Positions 44,291 to 52,769 are shown, counted from the stretch's first letter. The stretch: 64,000 nt of DNA from Chryseotalea sp. WA131a (GCA_025370075.1 CP073016.1:3782001-3846000); one strand, 5' to 3'. Made by a program: numbers and translations. The notes: generated from the letters alone by a model not told the origin.

Positions 44291-45673
44291 ATGAAAAGAT
44301 ATATTCTAATCACATGCTTCATTTTTGGTCTGATGACATCTTGTAATGTCTTAGATCAATTGCCAGAACAGCAGATATCAGATAGCCAGGCCATAACCAG
44401 TTTAAGTGGCGCAAATGCAGCTTTAAATGGCGCTTATAGCCAGATTCAGGGGGTTTATGAGGGACGACTACAGAGATTAAGTGATGTGTCGGCAGATGTT
44501 TCTCAAAGTATCGGTACTTGGGACTTTTACAGAGAAATGGACACCTACGCGGTCTCGCCTGATAACACCGAGTTGCTGGATTTGTGGACCTTTATCTATC
44601 GTGCTGTCAATCAAGCTAATAATTTGATTGAAGGTACACCCGGTCTTACAGCAACCCAGGCACAAAAAGATAACATCATCGGCCAGGCATACTTTATTCG
44701 CGCGTTGGCCCATTTTGATGCAGTGCGTGTTTGGGGTGGCGTTCCAAATGCAGCTGGTACGCTTGGTGTGCCTATTGTGCTAACTCCATCCCGTGGAATT
44801 GGCGCGAGCGCTTTTCCTTCCAGAGCAACGTTGCCTGAAACATACCAACAAGTGAAAGCAGACTTGGATCAGGCTTTGGCACTTCTTCCAGAAGATCAGT
44901 CGAGCAATGCGAATACACGCGGTAGGGCAACCAAAAACGCTGTGCGCGCTTTGCTAAGCCGAGTTCATCTTTACTTAGGCGAGTGGGCACAGGCAGAGGC
45001 TCGGGCAACTGAAATTATCTCCAACACTACAAAATTCTCTTTGGTGCCTTATGCGACCATTTTTACTGGAGACAACACAAACGAATCGATTTTGGAGATT
45101 CAGTTTAATACCGCTGACCAAAGCGGCCTGCGATTCTGGTATGCACCTGGTGCTTTGGGCGGACGAGGAGAGTTGGCGGTGCACGATGGGTTCTACAACA
45201 GTTTTGCAGCCAGTGATGCCCGCAGAGCTATGTTCGGCCGGGATGATGTGGTGGGTGTTTGGTACATTTCGAAGTACTTAAGAGCTGGCAATATTGATGA
45301 CGGCCACGTTTTAAGACTTGCCGAGATGTATCTCAATCGTGCAGAAGCCCGGGCTAGACAAAGTAATAACGCTGGAGCCGAGGCCGATCTGAATGCTGTG
45401 AGAACTCGAGCCGGGTTGCTAAATTATAATCCCGGAGCAGATATTCCTTTGCTTGAAGCAATAGAGCGTGAGCGCAGATGGGAGTTTTTTGGAGAGGGCC
45501 ATACATTTTTTGATTTGGTACGTACTGGCCGGGCTTTGGCAGTTCTTCAGAACGTTACCCGGAAAAATGGTCCCCCTGTAAATGTTGGCAATGCTCAGAG
45601 ACTTGTTATGCCAATCCCAAGGAGGGAGGTAGATGCGAACAAAAACCTTATTCAAAATCAGGGTTACAATTAA
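44291..45673 (+). CDS. SusD/RagB family nutrient-binding lipoprotein
   Basis: A 460-residue outer-membrane lipoprotein that forms the lid of the SusC barrel. The lipobox LMTSC (C18) ends the signal MKRYILITCFIFG. The SusD helical TPR scaffold is visible: ALNGAYSQIQGVYEGRLQRL, AYFIRALAHFDAVRVWGGVP, ATKNAVRALLSRVHLYLGEWAQAE, LRLAEMYLNRAEARARQ. The C-terminal ERRWEFFGEGHTFFDLVRTG and PIPRREVDANKNLIQNQGY are hallmark ends. It is followed by a strong terminator. Confidence 0.95.
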   Translation: MKRYILITCFIFGLMTSCNVLDQLPEQQISDSQAITSLSGANAALNGAYSQIQGVYEGRLQRLSDVSADVSQSIGTWDFYREMDTYAVSPDNTELLDLWTFIYRAVNQANNLIEGTPGLTATQAQKDNIIGQAYFIRALAHFDAVRVWGGVPNAAGTLGVPIVLTPSRGIGASAFPSRATLPETYQQVKADLDQALALLPEDQSSNANTRGRATKNAVRALLSRVHLYLGEWAQAEARATEIISNTTKFSLVPYATIFTGDNTNESILEIQFNTADQSGLRFWYAPGALGGRGELAVHDGFYNSFAASDARRAMFGRDDVVGVWYISKYLRAGNIDDGHVLRLAEMYLNRAEARARQSNNAGAEADLNAVRTRAGLLNYNPGADIPLLEAIERERRWEFFGEGHTFFDLVRTGRALAVLQNVTRKNGPPVNVGNAQRLVMPIPRREVDANKNLIQNQGYN

Positions 45674-45702
45674 TTGAGATAAGAGTACGATGGCAACAGC
45701 CA

Positions 45703-45733
45703 AAAGAGCCCGCTAAATTGCGGGCTCTTTTTT
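45703..45733 (+). terminator. Rho-independent terminator of susCD
   Basis: AAAGAGCCCGC (45703-45713) pairs perfectly over 11 bp with GCGGGCTCTTT (45720-45730) across a 6-bp loop, ending in a T-run. Confidence 0.88.
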
Positions 45734-45777
45734 GTGCCTGCTTCTCCGTGACACCCGCCATCGGTTTTAGACATTGA

Positions 45778-45855
45778 ATAATCCCACATTATGCATTTGA
45801 GAATTTCAATCATCGTTTAGCTATCGCCAAAGCCTAATGCATAATTTGGGATAAT
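45778..45855. repeat. Inverted-repeat element built on TAATGCATAA (copy 1)
   Basis: The arm at 45780-45798 (AATCCCACATTATGCATTT) and the arm at 45835-45853 pair at 16 of 19 positions around a 36-bp centre. A related inverted pair occurs at 61187-61354. It is a dispersed intergenic element without coding capacity. Confidence 0.55.
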
Positions 45856-45900
45856 CTGTGAATCTGTGGCAAACTTCTAATTAACACATTCGTGGCTAAA
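45854..45900 (+). repeat. Word repeat before UbiA gene
   Basis: The words AATCTGTG, AATCTGTGGC and ATTCGTGGC recur between 45853 and 45896, just upstream of the UbiA promoter and ATG. The 20 bp at 45854-45873 match 41051-41070 in reverse complement at 18 positions. Confidence 0.5.
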
Positions 45901-45909
45901 AAATTAGTT

Positions 45910-45917
45910 TACTTTTG
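45910..45917 (+). promoter_or_regulatory. -7 element 3 bp before UbiA start
   Basis: TACTTTTG is an exact TAnnTTTG match and ends 3 bp before the ATG at 45921, implying a leaderless transcript. Confidence 0.5.
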
Positions 45918-45920
45918 TGG

Positions 45921-46760
45921 ATGCAATTGATTCTGGCTCTCTTCCGGCTCACCCGCTTTTGGAATCTCGCCATCATTGCTCTTGCTCAATACTTTACTGC
46001 CTACTTTTTGTTCAATCAACGGCAAGCTGTCTTTACGGACATTTGGCTTTTTCTACTGAGTGGATCGACCATACTGATTGCAGCGGCTGGCTATATCATC
46101 AACGACTACTATGATATAAAGATAGACCTCATCAACAAACCCGACCGCGTGGTGATTGGCAAGACCATTACACGCAGGTATGCTATTTTGTTTCATACAG
46201 TAATTTCTTTTTTGGGGGTTGCAGCTGGCCTTCTCATCAATTGGAAAGTAGGCGCTTTGAATTTTGTGTGTGCTTTTTTGCTTTGGCTTTATTCCAACAA
46301 CCTTAAGCGACTGCCTTTAATCGGTAATGTAGTGGTGGCATTCTTAACAGGGCTTTCCATTTTTATGCTGGTTTTTTTGTACAATCAATATTTGCCGTTT
46401 GTGGTGGTCTACTCACTCTTTGCTTTTTTTATGACGTTGATTCGTGAAGTGGTGAAAGATATGGAAGACATGAAGGGCGATACAACCTTTGGTTGCAAAA
46501 CATTGCCCATTGTGTGGGGCATTCGAAAAACAAAATCGTTTGTTTATGTTATCGTTGTAATCTTCTCCATACTTGTGTTATGGCTCGATTATCGAGAATT
46601 AAAAATCTCTTGGATTTATTTTATTCCTTTGCTGTTTCTCCCCATGTCTGTTTTGGTTTTTAGATTAATCAAAGCTGATACCAAAAAAGAATTTTATCAA
46701 CTAAGTCAATTATGTAAAATCATCATGCTGCTGGGAATCATCAGTATGGTTTTCATTTAG
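45921..46760 (+). CDS. UbiA family prenyltransferase
   Basis: A 279-residue inner-membrane enzyme with about 8-9 TM helices. The two Asp-rich motifs that bind prenyl diphosphate through Mg2+ are NDYYDIKIDLINKPDRVV (about 72-89) and VVKDMEDMKGD (about 176-186). The group includes geranylgeranylglycerol-phosphate geranylgeranyltransferase-like proteins and quinone or heme O prenyltransferases; the precise acceptor cannot be read. The frame opens at a TTG (45915), but ATG 45921 is preferred. It is followed by purN after 3 bp. Confidence 0.88.
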   Translation: MQLILALFRLTRFWNLAIIALAQYFTAYFLFNQRQAVFTDIWLFLLSGSTILIAAAGYIINDYYDIKIDLINKPDRVVIGKTITRRYAILFHTVISFLGVAAGLLINWKVGALNFVCAFLLWLYSNNLKRLPLIGNVVVAFLTGLSIFMLVFLYNQYLPFVVVYSLFAFFMTLIREVVKDMEDMKGDTTFGCKTLPIVWGIRKTKSFVYVIVVIFSILVLWLDYRELKISWIYFIPLLFLPMSVLVFRLIKADTKKEFYQLSQLCKIIMLLGIISMVFI

Positions 46761-46763
46761 TGT

Positions 46764-47345
46764 ATGTCAAAGTTTCGGATTTGTATTTTTGCTTCGGGTA
46801 GTGGCACTAATGCTGAAGCTATCATCAAATACTTTCAACATCATCCTTTCATAAAAGTTGAATTAGTTTTAACGAACAACCCAACTGCGGCTGTTTTGGA
46901 GAAAGCAAAAAAAGCAAATGTGGAAAGCACTGTGTTCAACAAATCACAATTCAGCGAAAGCGATGAAATTGTTCAGCTTCTTCAGGCACATGGAATTACC
47001 CATTTGGTTTTGGCTGGGTTTCTGTTGTTGATACCTAAAAATTTGGTTGCCACCTATCCCAACAAAATAGTCAACATCCATCCTGCGCTGTTACCAAAAT
47101 TTGGCGGCAAAGGCATGTACGGATTAAAAGTACATGAAGCCGTGAAAGCATCAGGCGAGAAAGAAACAGGCATTACCATCCACGAAGTGAACGAGAACTA
47201 CGATGAAGGCAAAATTTTGTTCCAAGCCTCTTGCGAAGTTTTGCCATCCGACACCCCTCAACAAATCGCAGAGAAGGTGCAGGCTTTAGAACACGAAAAT
47301 TATCCGAGAGTTGTAGAAAAATGGATCACGTCAAAAGATGGCTAG
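46764..47345 (+). CDS. purN: Phosphoribosylglycinamide formyltransferase
   Basis: A 193-residue folate-dependent GAR transformylase of purine synthesis. It starts MSKFRICIFASGSGTNAEAI (phosphate-binding loop) and contains VNIHPALLPKFGGKGMYGLKVHEAV, whose Asn, His and following Asp (NENYDEGKI region) form the catalytic group. Length is normal. Its stop codon overlaps the convergent response-regulator stop within GCTAGC. It probably shares a transcript with the UbiA gene. Confidence 0.95.
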   Translation: MSKFRICIFASGSGTNAEAIIKYFQHHPFIKVELVLTNNPTAAVLEKAKKANVESTVFNKSQFSESDEIVQLLQAHGITHLVLAGFLLLIPKNLVATYPNKIVNIHPALLPKFGGKGMYGLKVHEAVKASGEKETGITIHEVNENYDEGKILFQASCEVLPSDTPQQIAEKVQALEHENYPRVVEKWITSKDG

Positions 47346-48025
47346 CTACCGACTTCCAACCGAAAGCCTACCCCATGATAATTGACAATCTCGACCTTCG
47401 GGTCTTCTTTCAAATATTTTCTAAGCTTGGAAATGAAAACATCCAAGCTGCGGCCCATAAAATAATCGTCATCGCCCCAGACGGTGGTTAAAATTTCTTC
47501 GCGCTTCATCACTCTCTGCCTGTTCACACATAGCAGCTTCAATACTTCTGCTTCCTTCTGAGTAAGGGTCTTTGCACCAGAAGTATGTTGCAAAGTTAAG
47601 TTCTGGCAATCAAATGTAAAGGCACCCAATGCAAAAGAAGTGTCGGTATTTACTACTACGGTCGACCTTCGTAAGAAAACATCCATCCTCAAAAACAGTT
47701 CCTCCATGCTAAAGGGCTTCACAATGTAATCATCGCCACCCGATTGAAACCCGGTGATTTTGTCTTCGAGCATGGATTTTGCGGTGATGAATAAAATAGG
47801 AACGTTCTTATTTTTTTCGCGAATGGCTTGTGCCAAACTGAAGCCATCTTTCTTGGGCATCATCACATCTAAAATGCATAAATCAAATGGCCGCTCATTG
47901 AAAGCGCGCAAACCTTCCTCACCGTTTTCAGTCAATTCAACCAAATAACCCTTGTGAGTCAAATTGTCTTTTATGACAAAACCTAAACTTGGGTCGTCCT
48001 CTACCAATAAAATATGAGTTGCCAT
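47342..48025 (-). CDS. OmpR/PhoB-type response regulator
   Basis: A 227-residue DNA-binding regulator. The receiver domain has D10-D11, the phosphoacceptor D53 in LCILDVMMPKKDG, ITAKS and the lysine in YIVKPFS. The C-terminal winged helix (about 130-225) contains LTQKEAEVLKLLCVNRQRVMKREEI and the recognition helix region SLDVFISKLRKYLKEDP. It is 10 bp downstream of its sensor kinase. The signal and regulon are unknown; the pair resembles RprXY of Bacteroides in layout. Confidence 0.93.
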   Translation of the reverse strand: MATHILLVEDDPSLGFVIKDNLTHKGYLVELTENGEEGLRAFNERPFDLCILDVMMPKKDGFSLAQAIREKNKNVPILFITAKSMLEDKITGFQSGGDDYIVKPFSMEELFLRMDVFLRRSTVVVNTDTSFALGAFTFDCQNLTLQHTSGAKTLTQKEAEVLKLLCVNRQRVMKREEILTTVWGDDDYFMGRSLDVFISKLRKYLKEDPKVEIVNYHGVGFRLEVGS

Positions 48026-48035
48026 AGTACAAATC

Positions 48036-49304
48036 TTAAATGGGTTGAGGCAATAGAATCGTAAAGGTACTTCCGCTACCCATTTTGCTATTCACCATAA
48101 TTTTTCCGCCATGCGATTCCACCACCAACTTCACATAGTTGAGGCCTAGCCCAAAACCTTTAACATCGTGTAGGTTGCCCGTAGGAACTCGATAGAACCG
48201 ATGAAAAATTTTCTTTAGATTATCTTCACTTATGCCGATGCCATTGTCTTTTACGTCAAGCGTAAACTGGTGGTGCGAAGAGCTTGTCGTGATAGTAATG
48301 GTGGGAGATATCGTGCAATATTTAATCGCATTATCCATCAAATTGTACAACACATTAGAAAAATGTAGTTTATCGATATTGACCAAACTATTTTCCGCAT
48401 TTAGGTACAATTCAAATTTTCCACTCTTTTTCTGAAGGGCCACCGTATTGTTTTTCACCGACTCCGAGATCAGTTCGTGCAAATCGGTCGTCTCGCGCTT
48501 CAAGGTAAGATTATTTTTTTCCAAACGCGCCATCTGCAATACGCGCTCTACTTGCTGCTTCAACCGATTGGTTTCATTTTCGATAATGGTAGCATAGTTG
48601 ATCAATCGCTCAGGCGCTTGAATAATCGATGGGTCTTTCAACACACCCGTGGAAATGGCGATAGTGGAGAGCGGAGTTTTGAACTCGTGCGTCATGTTGT
48701 TGATAAAATCTTTTTGCACTTCCGATAACCTGCGTTGTTTTAAAATCACAAACAGCGTGTAGGCAAAAAAGAAAATGACCACCAGCATCACGACCGAAGA
48801 AAATCCCCAAATACCCATTTGACTAATCAGGTTGGCTTCAATCTGCGGAAACCGAACCCCAAAATAATATCCATCCATTTTTAAGGCGGGCAACTCGCTC
48901 AAGCTTGGTGGTATTTTGTTTTTAGTGGGCGAAATGTAATTGCCACCTGTCATGCATTGTTTGGAACAATCATACACGCCAAATTCGTAATCTGCGGTGA
49001 TATTGCTTCTGTCAAATTCATTCTTCAGCAAAAAGCCGAGGAGGCTTGAATCGATGGGACCATTGACCATGACAGTAAAATAGTTACTCGACTCCTGATC
49101 CACGAGGCTATTGGCCGGTATGGGCGTTTTGTTGATATCGTGAATCCGAGATGCCACATTTTCTAAAGCCCTGTTTACATCGGCATTGAATTGATTTGCC
49201 TTCAGGTCAAAGGCTTTGCGCACCCAGTAAATTTGAGTAATAGTAATGCCTGTAATGCTGAGTACCGCTAGGGCAATAACAATTCGAAAGGTTAACCTGC
49301 TCAC
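48036..49304 (-). CDS. Sensor histidine kinase
   Basis: A 422-residue two-TM sensor kinase. TM1 is near 6-28, a periplasmic domain of about 150 residues contains CSKQC, and TM2 spans about 185-207. The dimerisation box is NNMTHEFKTPLSTIAIS with the phosphorylated His. The catalytic domain shows N (NLMDNAIKYC), G1 (DNGIGI), F (FHRFYR) and G2 (GFGLGLNYVK). Translation starts at a GTG (49304) with a perfect -7 element only 4 bp away. Confidence 0.92.
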   Translation of the reverse strand: MSRLTFRIVIALAVLSITGITITQIYWVRKAFDLKANQFNADVNRALENVASRIHDINKTPIPANSLVDQESSNYFTVMVNGPIDSSLLGFLLKNEFDRSNITADYEFGVYDCSKQCMTGGNYISPTKNKIPPSLSELPALKMDGYYFGVRFPQIEANLISQMGIWGFSSVVMLVVIFFFAYTLFVILKQRRLSEVQKDFINNMTHEFKTPLSTIAISTGVLKDPSIIQAPERLINYATIIENETNRLKQQVERVLQMARLEKNNLTLKRETTDLHELISESVKNNTVALQKKSGKFELYLNAENSLVNIDKLHFSNVLYNLMDNAIKYCTISPTITITTSSSHHQFTLDVKDNGIGISEDNLKKIFHRFYRVPTGNLHDVKGFGLGLNYVKLVVESHGGKIMVNSKMGSGSTFTILLPQPI

Positions 49305-49308
49305 CTAG

Positions 49309-49316
49309 CAAAGATA
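49309..49316 (-). promoter_or_regulatory. -7 element 4 bp before histidine kinase start
   Basis: TATCTTTG on the minus strand, an exact TAnnTTTG match, ends 4 bp before the GTG at 49304. Confidence 0.5.
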
Positions 49317-49476
49317 ACGGGTATTTAGGTTGGCATTGAAATTGTCAAAGACGTTAACAACTCATTAACATCTAAACACCATGTTTTAGGCCTTTTTTAA
49401 CAGCTTAATTGGTTTTTAAGTGCGATGTTTGTAGAGTTCGAAACAAGGTTTTAAGTTTACACTAAATTAAACGACT

Positions 49477-49899
49477 ATGAAAAAATTATTTGCTGTAGTT
49501 CTTTTTGCGGTATTGATTGGCAAAGGCTATGCACAAGAATTGAGTGGAGCTATACCACTTAATAAAAATGAAGTAAAGGTAGAGTACGCCACCGTTAATT
49601 GGGAAGCTACTCAATTTGATTTTGGAAAGGTAAAGCAGAATGTGCCGGTAACGCATGAATTCAAATTTACCAACACCAGCAAAGTCCCATTCATCATTGC
49701 CAACGCACAACCATCATGTGGTTGCACTGCCCCTGATTGGACCAAAACACCTGTCCCTCCTGGAGATTCTGGGTTTGTGAAAGCAACTTTCAATGCTGCT
49801 TCGCCTGGGCCATTCAATAAAACCATTACCGTTACTAGCAATGTGGAAGGCGGAATTATTCTTCTTACAATTAAGGGAGAAGTAGTAGTTGCTCAGTAA
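49477..49899 (+). CDS. DUF1573 domain protein, secreted
   Basis: A 140-residue exported protein. The signal MKKLFAVVLFAVLIGKGYAQ is followed by one DUF1573 Ig-like domain: FDFGKVKQNVPVTHEFKFTNTSKVPFIIANAQPSCGCTAPDW, with the family CGC pair, and SPGPFNKTITVTSN. It is common and abundant in Bacteroidota; its role is unknown. It is divergent from the two-component system and ends at a bidirectional terminator. Confidence 0.88.
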   Translation: MKKLFAVVLFAVLIGKGYAQELSGAIPLNKNEVKVEYATVNWEATQFDFGKVKQNVPVTHEFKFTNTSKVPFIIANAQPSCGCTAPDWTKTPVPPGDSGFVKATFNAASPGPFNKTITVTSNVEGGIILLTIKGEVVVAQ

Positions 49900-49919
49900 T
49901 TTTCAGAAAAGTATTTTAC

Positions 49920-49948
49920 AAAGGGTTGCAAGTCGGCAGCCCTTTTTT
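49920..49948. terminator. Bidirectional hairpin terminator
   Basis: AAGGGTTGC (49921-49929) pairs with GCAGCCCTT (49936-49944) through 9 bp with one G-T, loop AAGTCG, and T-rich ends on both strands. It lies between the convergent DUF1573 gene and rfaE1. Confidence 0.75.
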
Positions 49949-50933
49949 ATTTGGTTGAAATGAATGCCCACTCCTCTTTCAGTTCTTCTCGGTCAATCGG
50001 AACTACACCCACATGCTGACACACCAACCCACCTCCTAAATTTGAGAGTTCTGCAATCTCTGTTGGGCTTAGCTTAAGTGCCAAGCACAAAGCGGCAATA
50101 CTCACTACCGTATCACCTGCACCAGAAACATCGGCTATTTCCCGTTCATGCGCAGCAACCTTTATTTTTTGGTGATGTAAATCAATATACACTCCATGCT
50201 CTGATAAAGTGAGCATCACGCCATCAGCCTTTAGCTTCTCCTTTAAAAGTGAAACTGCTTTTTCAACTTGTGCTTGATTACTTGCTCCTACCTCAATTTT
50301 TAATCCTTCGCGCAGTTCTTTTAGGTTGGGTTTGAAAAGTGTTACTCCATAGTAGGAAAGAAAATTTCTTTTCTTCGGATCCACCACCGTGGGAATGTTC
50401 AACTGTTTTGTAAGGGCAACTGTCTTTTCAATAATAGTGGAAGTAATTGCTCCCTTATCGTAATCTTCGAAAATCACCACCTGGCATTGAGGCAATAGCT
50501 TCTCTATTTTAGAAAGAAGATTCTTTTGCTCTTCTTCGCTCGCTACTCGGTCGGTTTCTTCATCTACGCGCACTACATGTTGATGACTGGCAATGATGCG
50601 CGTTTTCACCGTGGTGGGTCGTGTGTTGCTTACCACTATTCCTTCACTGCTGATTTTTCCTTCTGACAAGCGCTGAGATAGTTTTTTTCCATCTTCATCG
50701 TTGCCCACCAAAGCACATAAAATGGGCTTCGCGCCCAGTGCCGCAATATTTAATGCTACGTTGGCCGCACCGCCCAAGCGAAAATCTTTTTTCTTTACGT
50801 TCACAATCGGCACAGGCGCTTCAGGCGAAATTCGCTCCACAGCCCCCCAGATGTAGCTGTCCAGCATGACATCGCCAATGATGAGAGCAGTAACTTTCGA
50901 GAAGGATTCGATTATTTGATTGGGTTCTTTCAT
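49947..50933 (-). CDS. rfaE1: D-glycero-D-manno-heptose-7-phosphate kinase (PfkB family)
   Basis: A 328-residue sugar kinase of the ribokinase/PfkB fold, matching the kinase half of HldE (RfaE domain 1). It phosphorylates heptose-7-phosphate in ADP-heptose synthesis for lipopolysaccharide core. Family blocks are GDVMLDSYIWGAVERISPEAPVPIV, LGGAANVALNIAALG and the catalytic ISGAGDT-type motif ADVSGAGDTVVS with its Asp. No adenylyltransferase domain is attached. The ATG at 50933 is favoured over 51008 because the extra codons are word repeat. Confidence 0.88.
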   Translation of the reverse strand: MKEPNQIIESFSKVTALIIGDVMLDSYIWGAVERISPEAPVPIVNVKKKDFRLGGAANVALNIAALGAKPILCALVGNDEDGKKLSQRLSEGKISSEGIVVSNTRPTTVKTRIIASHQHVVRVDEETDRVASEEEQKNLLSKIEKLLPQCQVVIFEDYDKGAITSTIIEKTVALTKQLNIPTVVDPKKRNFLSYYGVTLFKPNLKELREGLKIEVGASNQAQVEKAVSLLKEKLKADGVMLTLSEHGVYIDLHHQKIKVAAHEREIADVSGAGDTVVSIAALCLALKLSPTEIAELSNLGGGLVCQHVGVVPIDREELKEEWAFISTK

Positions 50934-50935
50934 TG

Positions 50936-50943
50936 CAAAAATA
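50936..50943 (-). promoter_or_regulatory. -7 element 2 bp before rfaE1 start
   Basis: TATTTTTG on the minus strand fits TAnnTTTG exactly and ends 2 bp before the ATG at 50933. Confidence 0.45.
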
Positions 50944-50946
50944 AAG

Positions 50947-51008
50947 TAGGCAGTGGGCAGTATGCAGTTGACAAGTTTTGACTGCAGACTGCATACTGGT
51001 GACTGCAA
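50947..51008 (-). repeat. Word-repeat hairpin before rfaE1
   Basis: The words GGCAGT, GGCAGT and GCAGT (50949-50968) are answered by ACTGCA, ACTGC and ACTGC (50981-51007). A perfect 11-bp stem, CAGTATGCAGT (50958-50968) with ACTGCATACTG (50988-50998), sits in the middle. It abuts the rfaE1 promoter element and start codon. Confidence 0.7.
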
Positions 51009-51030
51009 ACTTTTTTTAGTATCATAAGAA

Positions 51031-52227
51031 TTATTTTAGAACAGCCAACGCTTCCTTCATTCGCTTCATTGCTTCTACCAACTCCTTCTCAGAAGCAGCG
51101 TAAGAAAGGCGGACACAATTTTCGTCACCAAACGCCCCACCCGGAACTAGCGATACCCAACCTTTTTCTAGCATGTAAAAACAAAAGTCATCACCATTCT
51201 TAATTACTCGGTCACCGTCTTTTTTTCCATAGTAATAGCTCACATCGGGGAAAAAGTAAAATGCCCCCGTTGGGTAGTTGGCCTTTACGCCAGGGATTTC
51301 CTTTAACAGATTATAAACGATATCTCTGCGTTTGTGATATTCTTCCACCATCATTTTGGTCGGTGCTAAATCTCCAGTAATGGCAGCGAGTGCACCCCGC
51401 TGTGAGATAGAGCAATTCGCAGAAGTAATTTGACCTTGCACTTTGTTGCAGCCATCGGCCACCCATTTTGGTGCACCGATATAACCTACGCGCCAGCCGG
51501 TCATGGCAAAACCTTTGGCGAATCCATTAACCGTTATCGTACGGTCAAACATCCCCGCAAGGGAAGCCATACTGGTTTGGTCGCCTGTGAAATTGATGTG
51601 TTCGTAAATCTCATCGGCAATCACCAATAGGTTGGGGTGCTTCAACACCACAGCAGCTATGGATTCTAATTCCTTTTTCGAAAATACAGAACCCGTGGGG
51701 TTGCATGGTGAAGAAAAAATAATCGCTTTTGTTTTTGGAGTGATTGCATTTTCTACTTGCGCAGCTGTTACTTTAAAATCATTTTCAATACCGCCTTTTA
51801 CCAACACTGGAGTGGCTTCTGCCAAACGCACCAGTGCATCATAGCTTACCCAATAAGGGGCGAACACAATTACTTCATCGCCTGGATTGAGTAGTGCCAA
51901 CATCACATTGGCAATCGATTGCTTTGCGCCATTGGATACCACTATGTTTTCGGCTTTGTAGGGCACGTTGTTTTCTTTCACGTACTTTGCGGCCAATGCT
52001 TCACGCAAATCTTGATAGCCAGCTACGGGCGGATAGGAGAAATACTTACCATCATCGATGGCTTTTTTGGCAGCATCGCAAATGTGTTGAGGTGTTTTAA
52101 AATCGGGTTCACCCAAACTAAGGTTGATGACATCGATGCCTTTGTTTTTAAATTCCCGTGCTTTGGCCGCCATGGCCAAGGTAGCAGATTCTTCGATTGC
52201 GTTGATGCGGTTGGAGAGATTGTTCAT
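51031..52227 (-). CDS. Class I/II pyridoxal phosphate aminotransferase
   Basis: A 398-residue aspartate-aminotransferase-like enzyme. Signatures are INLSLGEPDFKTPQHI, YPPVAGYQDLREALA, VSNGAKQSIANV, SPCNPTGSVFSKKEL, the PLP Asp/Tyr region VIADEIYEHI, the lysine in TVNGFAKGFAMTGWRVGY, and the carboxylate-binding Arg in VRLSYA. These fit the aspartate/prephenate aminotransferase Ib group; the preferred amino donor is not certain. The VapC gene ends 3 bp upstream. Confidence 0.92.
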   Translation of the reverse strand: MNNLSNRINAIEESATLAMAAKAREFKNKGIDVINLSLGEPDFKTPQHICDAAKKAIDDGKYFSYPPVAGYQDLREALAAKYVKENNVPYKAENIVVSNGAKQSIANVMLALLNPGDEVIVFAPYWVSYDALVRLAEATPVLVKGGIENDFKVTAAQVENAITPKTKAIIFSSPCNPTGSVFSKKELESIAAVVLKHPNLLVIADEIYEHINFTGDQTSMASLAGMFDRTITVNGFAKGFAMTGWRVGYIGAPKWVADGCNKVQGQITSANCSISQRGALAAITGDLAPTKMMVEEYHKRRDIVYNLLKEIPGVKANYPTGAFYFFPDVSYYYGKKDGDRVIKNGDDFCFYMLEKGWVSLVPGGAFGDENCVRLSYAASEKELVEAMKRMKEALAVLK

Positions 52228-52229
52228 GT

Positions 52230-52592
52230 TTAGGTATAAATTATTACTTCCTCGTTTTCCTTAAAATCTAAATCACTCGTAATCAAAGGCAAACTTAAAT
52301 AACGAGCCGTGGCTAAAACAATAGTATCTGGTAATTTTAGTTTAGTGGATTTGCGTAGTTGTATGACTTCCTTCTTAATTTCTTCATTGATGTCGATCAC
52401 TATGCATTCTTGAACGAATCTATTTATTTCAGTTTGTTGTTTTTGAGTGATGCCTCTAAACCCTAGTAACTCCAATTGGGAAATAAAGGATAGGTACAAT
52501 TTCTTTTGATTTAGCAGTTCTGCTAAAACTTTATCTCCTCCCAATAAGTACAAAACGATATTCGTATCAAGAAGTATGCTATTCCCATTCAT
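52230..52592 (-). CDS. PIN-domain toxin, VapC-like
   Basis: A 120-residue PIN-domain ribonuclease. The acidic metal-binding residues are D9 in ILLDTNIVLYLL, E41 in SQLELLG, D89 in LKLPDTIVLATA, and D107/D109 in ITSDLDF. It overlaps the antitoxin gene by 14 bp. VapC toxins cleave tRNA or rRNA when freed from VapB. It is inserted between the aminotransferase and recR. Confidence 0.88.
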   Translation of the reverse strand: MNGNSILLDTNIVLYLLGGDKVLAELLNQKKLYLSFISQLELLGFRGITQKQQTEINRFVQECIVIDINEEIKKEVIQLRKSTKLKLPDTIVLATARYLSLPLITSDLDFKENEEVIIYT

Positions 52593-52743
52593 TTCTCAAC
52601 TCTTTTTGAATGGTAAGGGCATCATAGGATAATTTTATCACCCCACAATATTTGGTTGTGTCCACACCTTTACGGTTAATTGCTTGATTAAATTTTCTTG
52701 AAATATTCTTTTTTGAAGATTTCTTTTTAAGAATCGTTGACAT
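52579..52743 (-). CDS. VapB-like antitoxin
   Basis: A 54-residue basic protein, MSTILKKKSSKKNISRKF then an SYDALTIQKELRNEWE tail. The size, position and 14-bp overlap with VapC identify it as the antitoxin; the acidic helical tail would contact the toxin. The ATG at 52743 is used, since the longer frame runs into recR. Direct repeats CTGATA overlap its promoter. Confidence 0.7.
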   Translation of the reverse strand: MSTILKKKSSKKNISRKFNQAINRKGVDTTKYCGVIKLSYDALTIQKELRNEWE

Positions 52744-52746
52744 AAA

Positions 52747-52769
52747 CTGATAATTAGCTGATAAAGATA
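52747..52769 (-). promoter_or_regulatory. Putative VapB operator and promoter
   Basis: CTGATA occurs at 52747-52752 and 52758-52763 (11-bp period). It overlaps TATCTTTA on the minus strand (52769-52762), one base from the -7 consensus. This placement suits autoregulation by VapB/VapBC. Confidence 0.45.
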
